A DNA stretch of 25,298 nucleotides from Prevotellaceae bacterium UBA7017 (GTDB lineage: Bacteria; Bacteroidota; Bacteroidia; Bacteroidales; Bacteroidaceae). Position 1 is the first letter of the stretch. Each line of letters begins with the position of its first letter. This document shows, piece after piece, positions 14,476 through 22,164 of the stretch. The notes under the pieces were generated by a model. The model saw only the letters and a program-made list of their open reading frames with translations. It was not told the origin of the DNA and searched no databases. The stretch covers positions 1 through 25,298 of the forward strand of contig DJWZ01000088.1 of assembly GCA_002449535.1 (NCBI GenBank). Direction: 5' to 3'. Both the position numbers and the translations under genes were made by a program.

Positions 14476-14483
14476 TACCTTCG
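14476..14483 (+). promoter_or_regulatory. -7-like box for the second pduO
   Basis: TACCTTCG is one base off TAnnTTTG; TTTTCG at 14452-14457 is a possible -33 region. It ends 8 bases before the ATG, so this transcript may also be nearly leaderless. Confidence 0.45.
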
Positions 14484-14491
14484 CACTCGCT

Positions 14492-15076
14492 ATGAAGATA
14501 TATACAAAGACCGGTGATAAGGGAATGACATCGTTGGCGAATGGTCAGCGTGTCGAGAAAAAGTGTGAACGACTGGAGGCTTACGGCACTATTGACGAAC
14601 TGAATTCTCAGTTGGGGCTGCTGATGACATATTGCACTGAGCAGCGGGACAGGGACGTCTTGACGGAGATACAGCGAAACCTCTTCGTTGTTGGCGGCTG
14701 CCTTGCGGGCGCGAAGAGCGACCATCCGCTGACGACGGAAAGTATGGAGGCAGAGATAGACCGCCTGACGGCTGTCGTGGAGGATGCTCAGGAGGACAAA
14801 CGCTTCCACTTCATACTGCCTGGCGGCAGCAGGGCGGCAGCCATTGCCCACGTTTGCCGCACGGTATGCAGAAGGGCAGAGCGTGCAATGCTGAGGGTGG
14901 AGGATGAGACCCCCTCCCGACCTCCCCGAGGGGAGGAGGATGCCTCAACGGTCAATGTTCAATGGTCTAAGGTCAATGGTGCAATGTTGAAGTATGTCAA
15001 CAGGCTGAGCGACTATCTCTTCATACTCGCCCGGAAACTGAATGTTGACAACAATACTAAAGACGTAATCCTTTAA
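14492..15076 (+). CDS. pduO: PduO-type ATP:cob(I)alamin adenosyltransferase, second copy
   Basis: A 194-residue PduO-family protein with KTGDKGMTSLANGQRVEK, RLEAYGTIDELNSQLG, FVVGGCLAG, HFILPGGSRAAAIAHVCRTV, CRRAERAML and YVNRLSDYLFILARKLN. Between the last two blocks, residues about 140-165 are encoded by two different repeat elements placed side by side; the cob-operon copy lacks this stretch. The inserted segment lies before the final helix, so activity may be kept. It is a free-standing gene with its own promoter and may serve general repair of oxidised cobalamin. It converges on metF and overlaps its 3' end by 20 bases. Confidence 0.93.
   Translation: MKIYTKTGDKGMTSLANGQRVEKKCERLEAYGTIDELNSQLGLLMTYCTEQRDRDVLTEIQRNLFVVGGCLAGAKSDHPLTTESMEAEIDRLTAVVEDAQEDKRFHFILPGGSRAAAIAHVCRTVCRRAERAMLRVEDETPSRPPRGEEDASTVNVQWSKVNGAMLKYVNRLSDYLFILARKLNVDNNTKDVIL
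14910..14939 (+). repeat. GC-rich palindromic repeat inside the second pduO
   Basis: The core pairs CCTCCCC (14921-14927) with GGGGAGG (14930-14936). It encodes the TPSRPPRGEE stretch in frame. It is nearly identical to the intergenic copy at 23794-23822. Confidence 0.85.
14951..14986 (+). repeat. 7 bp tandem repeat (gtcaatg) inside the second pduO
   Basis: Units: gtcaatg, ttcaatg, gtctaag, gtcaatg, then an 8-base gtgcaatg. It encodes VNVQWSKVNGAM. It is related to the aatgttc array at the cbiB/cobU junction. Confidence 0.78.
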
Positions 15077-16022
15077 CTATCTCCTCTACCTGCTGCGTGC
15101 GGGTCATGGTGTAGAAATGTAATATGGCGAAGCCTTCCTTCAAGAGGGTCTCGCCTTGTTTTATACCCCACTCAATGCCCACCTTCTTTACCTCGTCGTT
15201 ATTCTGGCACTTCATAACCTTCTCGACCAGCTCCTGCGGCAAATCTACCGCAAAGGTCTGTGGAAGGATGGTCAGCTGGGTCTTCGTAGCGAAGGGCTTC
15301 AGCCCCGGAAGGATAGGGACGTTGATGCCGGCATTTCTGCATTTGTCGCGGAAACGCAGCAGGGTGTCGGTATCATAGCATATCTGGGTCGCTATATATT
15401 CCGCTCCGGCATCAATCTTACGCTTCAGGTAATCGAGGTCGGTTTGCGCATTGGGCGATTCGACGTGCTTTTCAGGGTATCCTGCCACCCCGATGCAGAA
15501 CTCGGAGCAGTGGCTCGTATTGGGCTCGGCGTCAATGAAGATGCCTCGGTTCATGTCGCTTATCTGCTTTACCAGAGCGTCGGCATGCGCGTGTCCGCCC
15601 AGGGTGGGGACGAAGCGGTTTGTGCCTGGCATGGCATCGCCGCGCAGAGCCAGCACGTTCTTGATGCTGAGGAAGTCGAGGTCTATGAGGAGGTCCTCGA
15701 TGTCATACTTCGTCTGCCCGCCGCAGATGACGTGGGGCACCACCTCGATGCCGTACTTCTGCTTTATACGGGCACACACACCAGTGGTCCCGGGGCGGCG
15801 GCGCACCACGTGCTTCTCAATCAGTCCGTCGGGACGCTCGGTATATTTCATCTCCTCGCGGTGGGAGGTGACGTTGATGAATGCCGGGTCGTAAGGCATC
15901 AGTGAGTCGATGGCGTCGAATATGGCGTGTATGCCATCGCCCTTGAGTGGTGGCAGCAACTCAAACGAAAAACGTTTCTTGCCGGATGCCTCTGCATCCT
16001 TAATGATATCGGTTACTTTCAT
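15057..16022 (-). CDS. metF: 5,10-methylenetetrahydrofolate reductase (MetF)
   Basis: A 321-residue FAD enzyme that reduces 5,10-methylene-THF to 5-methyl-THF, the methyl donor for MetH. It shows RFSFELLPPLKGDG, FINVTSHREE, VPHVICGGQTKYDIEDLL, NVLALRGDAM, GVAGYPEKHVES, LKRKIDAGAEYIATQICYD, VPILPGLKPF, and a C-terminal ILHFYTMTR. The start ATG at 16022 is 165 bases after the metH stop, across a tandem-repeat spacer, and both genes probably share one transcript. The 3' end overlaps that of the second pduO, tail to tail. Confidence 0.96.
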   Translation of the reverse strand: MKVTDIIKDAEASGKKRFSFELLPPLKGDGIHAIFDAIDSLMPYDPAFINVTSHREEMKYTERPDGLIEKHVVRRRPGTTGVCARIKQKYGIEVVPHVICGGQTKYDIEDLLIDLDFLSIKNVLALRGDAMPGTNRFVPTLGGHAHADALVKQISDMNRGIFIDAEPNTSHCSEFCIGVAGYPEKHVESPNAQTDLDYLKRKIDAGAEYIATQICYDTDTLLRFRDKCRNAGINVPILPGLKPFATKTQLTILPQTFAVDLPQELVEKVMKCQNNDEVKKVGIEWGIKQGETLLKEGFAILHFYTMTRTQQVEEIVKGLRL

Positions 16023-16040
16023 TTTTCAAAATAACTTTTT

Positions 16041-16194
16041 TAAAATGCAATTCCTCCTTGCAAGGCACAGTAAAACGGATTTTTACTCTGCACTTGCTTC
16101 GTTCGTCATTTCATACTTAAAATGCAATTCCTCCTTGCAAGGCATAGTAAAACGAGTTTTTACTCTGCACTTGCTTCGTTCGTCATTTTATACG
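16041..16194. repeat. two 77 bp direct tandem repeats between metH and metF
   Basis: Copies lie at 16041-16117 and 16118-16194 with a few differences. Each has a perfect palindrome CCTTGCAAGG (16056-16065 and 16133-16142) and a 7 bp stem, AGTAAAA/TTTTACT, with loops CGGAT and CGAGT. The second copy includes the last codons of metH. Read in the gene direction, each copy also has AAGGAGG and an 8-codon frame MTNEASAE. Confidence 0.92.
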
Positions 16195-19100
16195 TTAAAA
16201 TATTTTGTAGGGGTGTTTGCAAATAACAGTCCGCAGATTGACTCGCCGGGGATTATCATATTTGTTTCCGTCAGGGAGAGGAAATCTACTCCGAGCAGTT
16301 CGAAGACATCGCGTTTCAGGGCGTGGTCGGGGCATGCTCCATATCCGAATGCCATCCTGATGTGGCTTGTGCCCCATCCGATGCGTTTCTCCAAATATTC
16401 CGCAAGGGCTTCCGTCAGACGGTCGCACAGCAGCTTTGCTATCGTGGCACGATATTCGTCGTTGTTGCTGCGATAGTGCTCCTGCAACTCCTGCAGACCT
16501 ATTCCGGCACTCACTACGAAAGGACAGATGAAATCATGTCCCTCGTCTTTGCGCAGTATGTAGTCGGCAAGACATTTGCTCTCGCCCTCGACGTTCTTGC
16601 TGCGCGGCATAGGGAGGATATGTCCGTTTACCACGATTTCGTCGTATGGAGTGCTGTATGCCGGCATTATCTGCGCCTTTGCCATGAGGCGGATGGTATT
16701 CTGCACCTCTATCTCGCGAAGCATCTGCTCCGCATCAGCCCTTAACTGTTGCCCGTCGCTCTGTGTGCGGACGTCTCCTTTCAGCCCCCATGCCTGGAAG
16801 AACATATTCCAGTTGATGTATCTCCTCACCTTTGATACCGGAACCTCCTCATAGAATGGACGCATTGCCTCTGCTGTCGGTATGGCGACCTCCGTCACCT
16901 TTTTTATATGGCGTCTCTGACGTGCCTCGGCGAGGGAGATACTTTGCGGAGCCTCTTCCTTCCGTGCATTATGATATTCTTGTCTCAGGAGTTCCTGCCT
17001 TGCCTTTACCTCTGCCATGTACTCCGTATTGTTCTCTCCCAGCAGATGCCTGATGATATTGGCATTCTCGGCAGCAGACGGGGAGTGGATTACGATGCCG
17101 TCCTCATATTCCGGTGCCATCTTTACTGCTGTGTGAACATCGCTGGTGGTCGCGCCGCCTACTATCACCGGAATCGTCATTCCCCTGCGGCGCAGTTCCT
17201 GCAACACCTTTATCATTTCGTCAAGGGACGGCGTTATGAGACCTGACAGGCAGATAACAGGAGAATGTTCTTGCGCTGCCGTATCAACGATAGTATCTGT
17301 CTCTACCATGACTCCAAGGTCGTGAACCTTGAAGCCGTTGCATTGCAACACTACTGCCGATATGTTCTTGCCGATATCATGGACGTCGCCTCTCACGGTA
17401 GCGAAGACAATAGGTGCAGCCATATTTTGGGCATTGCCGTCTCCGGTGGTTTCTTCGCTGCCTTCGCTTACCATGTATGGCTCCAACACGGCAACAGCCT
17501 TCTTCATAACCCTTGCCGACTTCACCACCTGCGGCAGGAACATCTTGCCTTCGCCAAACAGGCGGCCGACCTCCTCCATTGCCGGCATGAGATAGGTGTC
17601 GATTACGGCAAGCGGTGCCGATACCTTCTTTAGAGCTTCCGTCGTTAAGTCCTCGATGTCATCGGTAATACCCTTCAGGAAAGCCCGTGAGATGAGAGAA
17701 TGTAAGTTACCTTTTTCTTTTGCGGCATCCGAAGCGTTTTCCTTTGAGGCTGTCGATGGGGCTTCGGGCTTATGGCTTTCAGCATACGCCATCAGACGGT
17801 CGCCTGCCCCTTCGTCCTTGTTAAGTATCACATCCTCAACGACCTTTAGCAAGTCCTCGGGAATCTCCGAGTATATTGTCGTCATTGCCGGATTCAGGAT
17901 GCTCATATCCAGCCCCGCCTGCATTGCATGATGCAGAAAGACAGAATGCATTGCCTGCCTTATGACATTATTGCCCCTGAAAGAGAAGGAGAGGTTTGAA
18001 ATGCCGCCAGACAAATGTACCTCCGGCATCTCCTGATGTATTGTCCTGCATGCCTCGATGAAAGCACGTGCATAATCGTTGTGCTCCGGCATACCTGTCG
18101 CCACGGCAAGCACATTGGGGTCGAAGATGATGTCCTGGGTTGGAAATCCGATACCCTTCAATAAGGCGTATGCCCTGCGTGCCACAGAAACTTTCCTCTC
18201 ATACGAATCAGCCTGTCCCTGCTCGTCGAACAGCATCACGACAGCTGCGGCTCCCATAGAGTGCAGGTGCCGCGCTTTCTTTAAAAATGGTTCTTCACCC
18301 TCTTTTAGGGAAATGCTGTTGACGATGCTCTTGCCCTGCACATTCTCCAAGCCTGCCTTTATAATCTCCCACTTGGAGGAGTCAATCATTATCGGCACCC
18401 GGGCTATCTCGGGCTCTGCCGCGATGAGGCGCAGGAAGGTCGTCATGGCATCAATGCCGTCTATCATGCCGTCGTCCATGCAGACGTCTATCACCTGTGC
18501 GCCATTCTCCACCTGCTGGCGGGCAATGGCAAGAGCAGCCTCGTAGTTCTTGGCGGCTATAAGTTTCTTGAACTTTGCCGAACCGGCGACATTTGTCCTC
18601 TCGCCAATATTTATAAAGGTATTATCGAGTTGCAGAGGTTCCAGTCCGCTCAATACGCAATTTGGCGTGTGCTTCTGCTCATATTTCTTGGGGGCATATT
18701 GCCTTACGACTTCCTTTAGAGCCTTGATATGGGCGGGCGTCGTGCCGCAGCATCCACCAAAGATATTTATGCGGGAACCGCTTTCCAGTGTCTGTCTTGC
18801 ATTCTGTGCAAAGGTGTCGGGAGTCTCATCATATTCTCCCATTACGTTTGGAAGTCCTGCATTCGGGTGTACCGAGATATTGTAGGGAACAATCTCATTG
18901 AGGCGTTTGATGTATGGCAGCAGCTGCCTTGCGCCAAAGCCGCAGTTCAAACCTATCGAAAACAGAATACTGCTTTGTGTTTCAGGATGGGAGGGTAGGG
19001 AAGTGCCGCCGATAGAAGCAACAAAAGCATCTAAGGTTTGTCCGCTCAATGTCCTGCCGGAGTTGTCGCTGAGGGTGACACTGACCATCACGGGCATCAC

Positions 19101-19640
19101 GATACCCTTTTCCTTGCAGACGTCTTCTATTGCCTTCGTGGCACATTTGCAGTTGAGGGTGTCGAATACTGTTTCTACCAGCAACAGGTCTGCTCCGCCA
19201 TCTATGAGACCGCGTACCTGATTGCAGTAGGTGTCGTGCATCTCCTGAAATGAAACCTCCCTGGAATCGGGCTTGTTGACATCTGTGGACATGGAGAGGG
19301 TCTTGCTTGTCGGACCGATGCTTCCGGCTACAAGCACATTGTCTCCCGCTGCCTCGCATGCTATCTCAGCTGCTCGCTTGCTGATGTCATAAACTTTGTC
19401 TTCCAGACCATATTCTGCCAGGGAAAAGCGGTTGCAGTTGAAGGAGTTTGTCTCGATGATATCTGCCCCTGCTGCAATATAGTCAAGGTGCATCTGCCTT
19501 ATAAGTTGCGGATTAGTAAGACAGAGGGCATCATTGCAGCCGCTGCTCCCATGCTGTTGGAGATATGTTCCGGTAGCGCCATCCAGAATGAGCACACGCT
19601 CGTTTATTTGTGTTTGTATGTATGATATACTCTTTCTCAT
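16188..19640 (-). CDS. metH: cobalamin-dependent methionine synthase (MetH)
   Basis: A 1150-residue multidomain enzyme. The homocysteine domain (about 1-310) carries zinc ligands C233 in GLNCGFG and C297/C298 in GGCCGTTP. The pterin domain begins at FINIGERTNVAGS (about 340). The cobalamin domain has the lower axial ligand H754 in RGDVHDIGKNISAV. The SAM-binding activation domain ends with FGYGACPDHALKR and FLSLTETNMIIPGESICGLL. All four modules are present, although slightly shorter than the E. coli protein. It uses the cobalamin made or imported by the neighbouring operons. It lies 43 bases downstream of ddl, across a 7 bp repeat array that also gives its purine-rich ribosome-binding region. 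A stretch after FVASIGG (about residues 214-226) looks inserted. No SAM or cobalamin riboswitch precedes it. Confidence 0.97.
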   Translation of the reverse strand: MRKSISYIQTQINERVLILDGATGTYLQQHGSSGCNDALCLTNPQLIRQMHLDYIAAGADIIETNSFNCNRFSLAEYGLEDKVYDISKRAAEIACEAAGDNVLVAGSIGPTSKTLSMSTDVNKPDSREVSFQEMHDTYCNQVRGLIDGGADLLLVETVFDTLNCKCATKAIEDVCKEKGIVMPVMVSVTLSDNSGRTLSGQTLDAFVASIGGTSLPSHPETQSSILFSIGLNCGFGARQLLPYIKRLNEIVPYNISVHPNAGLPNVMGEYDETPDTFAQNARQTLESGSRINIFGGCCGTTPAHIKALKEVVRQYAPKKYEQKHTPNCVLSGLEPLQLDNTFINIGERTNVAGSAKFKKLIAAKNYEAALAIARQQVENGAQVIDVCMDDGMIDGIDAMTTFLRLIAAEPEIARVPIMIDSSKWEIIKAGLENVQGKSIVNSISLKEGEEPFLKKARHLHSMGAAAVVMLFDEQGQADSYERKVSVARRAYALLKGIGFPTQDIIFDPNVLAVATGMPEHNDYARAFIEACRTIHQEMPEVHLSGGISNLSFSFRGNNVIRQAMHSVFLHHAMQAGLDMSILNPAMTTIYSEIPEDLLKVVEDVILNKDEGAGDRLMAYAESHKPEAPSTASKENASDAAKEKGNLHSLISRAFLKGITDDIEDLTTEALKKVSAPLAVIDTYLMPAMEEVGRLFGEGKMFLPQVVKSARVMKKAVAVLEPYMVSEGSEETTGDGNAQNMAAPIVFATVRGDVHDIGKNISAVVLQCNGFKVHDLGVMVETDTIVDTAAQEHSPVICLSGLITPSLDEMIKVLQELRRRGMTIPVIVGGATTSDVHTAVKMAPEYEDGIVIHSPSAAENANIIRHLLGENNTEYMAEVKARQELLRQEYHNARKEEAPQSISLAEARQRRHIKKVTEVAIPTAEAMRPFYEEVPVSKVRRYINWNMFFQAWGLKGDVRTQSDGQQLRADAEQMLREIEVQNTIRLMAKAQIMPAYSTPYDEIVVNGHILPMPRSKNVEGESKCLADYILRKDEGHDFICPFVVSAGIGLQELQEHYRSNNDEYRATIAKLLCDRLTEALAEYLEKRIGWGTSHIRMAFGYGACPDHALKRDVFELLGVDFLSLTETNMIIPGESICGLLFANTPTKYFNV

Positions 19641-19647
19641 TTTTTCT

Positions 19648-19692
19648 CTTACCTCTTACTTCTTACCTCTCACCTCTTACCTCTCACCTCTC
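19648..19692 (-). repeat. 7 bp tandem repeat between ddl and metH
   Basis: Six units of cttacct/ctcacct on the plus strand (AGGTAAG/AGGTGAG on the coding strand). It contains the ddl stop codon at its upstream end and lies directly before the metH start, where the AGAGGTAAGAG sequence is purine-rich enough to act as a ribosome-binding site. Confidence 0.9.
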
Positions 19693-20685
19693 AAACTGAT
19701 TCTCTACAATTTCTTTCAGGACATCTCCGATATCCAAGCCAGCAGCGCGCACTTGCTGTGGTATGAATGATGTTTGGGTCATGCCCGGTGTGGTGTTTAT
19801 TTCCAGCATCCTGATTTTTGCCTCTGCAGGGGTATATGGATTCTTTATGATATAGTCGATACGTATGATGCCGTTGGCATGCAGTATGTCGTATATTGCA
19901 GATGTTATCTTCGCTACTCGCTCAGCCACTTCCGGAGCCATGCGGGCAGGGGTAATCTCCTGAACCTGTCCGTTGTATTTCGCATCATAGTCAAAGAATT
20001 CGTTCTCGCTGACCACCTCTGTAGCCGGGAGCACTACGCTCTTCTGCTTCGTCTTGTATATTCCCTGTGATATTTCCATTCCTTCCAGAAATCCCTCAAT
20101 CATTACGACATCACTCTGGTTAAAAGACAGCTCCAGTGCCTTTGGCATATCGGCAAATGACTTTACTTTGCTTACGCCAAATGATGAACCGTCGGCAGCT
20201 GGCTTCACGAAACAGGGATAACCAACAGTTTCCTTTATGCGCTCGTCTGTAACAGCACCTTCTTCGCCTTTGCGTACCAGAATGCTGTCGGCAACAGAAA
20301 CACCAAAGCCCTTCAGGTAGTTGTTGAGCACAAACTTGTCAAACGTCAGGGCTTCTACGAGAACACCGCTCGTGCTGTAGGGAATACCGATGAGGTCCAG
20401 ATAGCCTTGCAACTGACCGTTCTCACCCGGGGTGCCGTGAATGGTGATGTATGCATAGTCAAACGAAACTTTCTTGCCATTCTCTATGAATGTGAAATCA
20501 TTTTTGTCGATAGGTGCCTGCGTACCATCTGACAGCTTTACATGCCAGTCGCCCTTTTTGATGTCAACAATATAAAGGTTGTAGTCGCCTTCATGGAAAA
20601 AGGAGTAGATACCTGCTCCTGAACGTAGAGAAACATCATGCTCCGACGAATCTCCGCCACATATTATTGCTATAGTTCTTTTCAT
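19684..20685 (-). CDS. ddl: D-alanine--D-alanine ligase (Ddl)
   Basis: A 333-residue ATP-grasp enzyme that makes D-Ala-D-Ala for peptidoglycan. I start at ATG 20685 (MKRTIAIICGGDSSEHDVSL), 10 bases after a -7 box; an in-frame ATG at 20757 lies upstream of the promoter. Motifs: ICGGDSSEHDVSLRSG, IHGTPGENGQLQGYLDLIGI, GYPCFVKPAADGSSFGVSKV, and RIDYIIKNP with MLEINTTPGMTQTSFIPQQ, which holds the metal-binding residues. The last codons, QFER and stop, come from the repeat array. It is divergent from the LytTR regulator and upstream of metH. Confidence 0.96.
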   Translation of the reverse strand: MKRTIAIICGGDSSEHDVSLRSGAGIYSFFHEGDYNLYIVDIKKGDWHVKLSDGTQAPIDKNDFTFIENGKKVSFDYAYITIHGTPGENGQLQGYLDLIGIPYSTSGVLVEALTFDKFVLNNYLKGFGVSVADSILVRKGEEGAVTDERIKETVGYPCFVKPAADGSSFGVSKVKSFADMPKALELSFNQSDVVMIEGFLEGMEISQGIYKTKQKSVVLPATEVVSENEFFDYDAKYNGQVQEITPARMAPEVAERVAKITSAIYDILHANGIIRIDYIIKNPYTPAEAKIRMLEINTTPGMTQTSFIPQQVRAAGLDIGDVLKEIVENQFER

Positions 20686-20694
20686 AATTGTGTG

Positions 20695-20725
20695 CAAAGG
20701 TACGATTAAGCGAAGAAAAAACAAA
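20695..20725 (-). promoter_or_regulatory. ddl promoter
   Basis: Minus strand: -7 TACCTTTG (20695-20702) and -33 TTTG (20722-20725), spacer 19 bases, an excellent match. Transcription would begin very close to the ATG at 20685, leaving a leader of only a few bases. Confidence 0.78.
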
Positions 20726-20742
20726 ATTTTTTTTTGATTTTC

Positions 20743-20773
20743 TTGTAATATTTGCAATTTAATGGTATCTTTG
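20743..20773 (+). promoter_or_regulatory. promoter for the LytTR response regulator
   Basis: -7 TATCTTTG (20766-20773), with TTG at 20743-20745 upstream and a 20-base spacer. It lies 23 bases before ATG 20797 and back to back with the ddl promoter. Confidence 0.6.
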
Positions 20774-20796
20774 CAGATGAATATTTAGGTATTTAC

Positions 20797-21543
20797 ATGA
20801 AAATATTGATATTTGATAGCGAGGTACAGAATTACCATTTCATCTGTGGCATCTTGGAAGATTATGATGTGCGCTATGAGGTGATAGGTCCGTTTACTAT
20901 GGTAGAACAATGTAGGGATTACCTGTTGCGACATAAGGATATTGATATCATTATAACGGACGTAATGTTAGGTAACGATATGATTTTCGACATCCTGAGC
21001 ATTGTCCCCAGTTATGTGCCGATTATATTCATTACTTCGCATGAAGAGTTTGCCTTGCGGGCATTTGAATATTACAGCCTGTCCTATCTTGTAAAGCCTG
21101 TCGATGAACCAACCCTTGTCAAAGCTCTGTCGAAAGCTGTCAGATTACGGAAAGTGTCCCCTCTGCTTACTCCTCAAGGCAGTTGGTCGAATAGCGGAGA
21201 AGAACATCCGCGCTTGGTAGTGAAGACTTTTAATGGAGAACGTGTAATCCATATATCCACGATAAGATATGTCGTTTCAGAACAGAAGAATACCTATATA
21301 AAACTACTTGACGGAAATTCCTATCGTGTAGATAAGACGTTAGACGAGATGGTAGCCCAGTTGAGTGAGGAGAGATTTAAGAAAGTAAATCGTAAATATA
21401 TAGTACCTTTGGAGCAGGTTTTAGGTACAGAAAGACGGGAAAACGGAAAGATGCGTATTTTGTTGAAAGGCAAAAATTTCCCAGACATTATTGTCAGTCG
21501 CACACGCAAAAGAGAAGTGTGCGAATGGTTAAAACTTGAATAA
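20797..21543 (+). CDS. LytTR-family response regulator
   Basis: A 248-residue two-domain regulator starting at ATG 20797 (MKILIFDSEVQ); the longer open frame includes the promoter. The receiver domain (about 1-120) has D7/E9, the phospho-acceptor D55 in IIITDVMLGND, FITSH (Ser/Thr position), and K104-region YLVKPVDEPTL. The LytTR DNA-binding domain (about 145-248) has FNGERVIHISTIRYVVSEQ, NTYIKLLDGNSYRVDKTLDE and FKKVNRKYIVPLEQV. No histidine kinase gene is adjacent, so it is an orphan here. LytTR regulators bind paired repeats upstream of target genes; the targets are unknown. Confidence 0.93.
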   Translation: MKILIFDSEVQNYHFICGILEDYDVRYEVIGPFTMVEQCRDYLLRHKDIDIIITDVMLGNDMIFDILSIVPSYVPIIFITSHEEFALRAFEYYSLSYLVKPVDEPTLVKALSKAVRLRKVSPLLTPQGSWSNSGEEHPRLVVKTFNGERVIHISTIRYVVSEQKNTYIKLLDGNSYRVDKTLDEMVAQLSEERFKKVNRKYIVPLEQVLGTERRENGKMRILLKGKNFPDIIVSRTRKREVCEWLKLE

Positions 21544-21615
21544 CGTTTCGTCTTGCAAAACCGACATTTCGGTATTTTTAATTTGATTTTTTATGTTCTA
21601 ATTTTCTTATTTTCC

Positions 21616-21668
21616 TATTTTTGCAACCGCAAATCAGAAAGAAAATGCACAAATGCACATAATGTGCA
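21616..21668 (+). promoter_or_regulatory. promoter and palindrome before the thioesterase gene
   Basis: A -7 box TATTTTTG (21616-21623) is followed by a 15 bp palindrome, TGCACAT-A-ATGTGCA (21654-21668), about 35 bases before the ATG. The palindrome lies in the transcript leader and could be an operator or an RNA hairpin. A TGCAC half repeat precedes it at 21644-21649. Apart from this, the gap 21544-21702 shows nothing more. Confidence 0.5.
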
Positions 21669-21702
21669 GAAGTGAGCAATGTAATTGGTTTACGAAAGCA
21701 AA

Positions 21703-22137
21703 ATGGAAGAGATAAATAGAATTTTTCATCATCAGATGCCTGCCCAACTGAGGTTCTCAGATGTTGACAGGTTCGGACACGTCAATAATTCGGTATATTT
21801 CTCATTATTTGATATGTGTAAGACCCGTTACTTCTTCGACGTAATGGGGAAAGACTTTTTTGAGAAGATGTCCACTGTCGTCGTGCATGTAGATGCTAAT
21901 TTTATTTCTCCTGTGTATTTTCCTGACGAGATAGTTATCCAGACAGCCATCAGTAAACTTGGTCATAAGAGTTTCACTGTTATCCAGCGCGCTATAAATA
22001 ACCGTACGAAGGATATAAAATGTGAATGTGAGACAGTAATGGTAATGGTGGATCATGATGCAAAGCAGTCTGTGGAAATTCCTGATGAGTTCAGGAAAAA
22101 GGTTGCGGCATTTGAAGAAAATTCAGACATAGCATAA
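21703..22137 (+). CDS. hotdog-fold acyl-CoA thioesterase (4HBT/YbgC type)
   Basis: A 144-residue protein. I prefer ATG 21703 (MEEINRIFHHQMPAQLRFSD) to the upstream TTG 21685. The motif RFSDVDRFGHVNNSVYFSLF has the D-x-D/GH-x-NN-x-Y core of 4-hydroxybenzoyl-CoA-type thioesterases, with the Asp as likely catalytic residue. HVDANFISPVYFPDEIVIQT follows the family pattern. The substrate is not predictable. It is 27 bases upstream of the acyl-CoA ligase gene and probably cotranscribed, so the pair may hydrolyse and form CoA thioesters of related acids. Confidence 0.88.
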   Translation: MEEINRIFHHQMPAQLRFSDVDRFGHVNNSVYFSLFDMCKTRYFFDVMGKDFFEKMSTVVVHVDANFISPVYFPDEIVIQTAISKLGHKSFTVIQRAINNRTKDIKCECETVMVMVDHDAKQSVEIPDEFRKKVAAFEENSDIA

Positions 22138-22164
22138 ATACAATAATTAACTACTCATAAAAAG

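Noticed and set aside
19641..19683. SAM or cobalamin riboswitch before metH
   Set aside because: The 43-base gap is filled by repeats and has no aptamer core.
20686..20757. Longer N-terminus for Ddl
   Set aside because: The extra codons lie upstream of a consensus promoter on the same strand and would overlap the divergent promoter.
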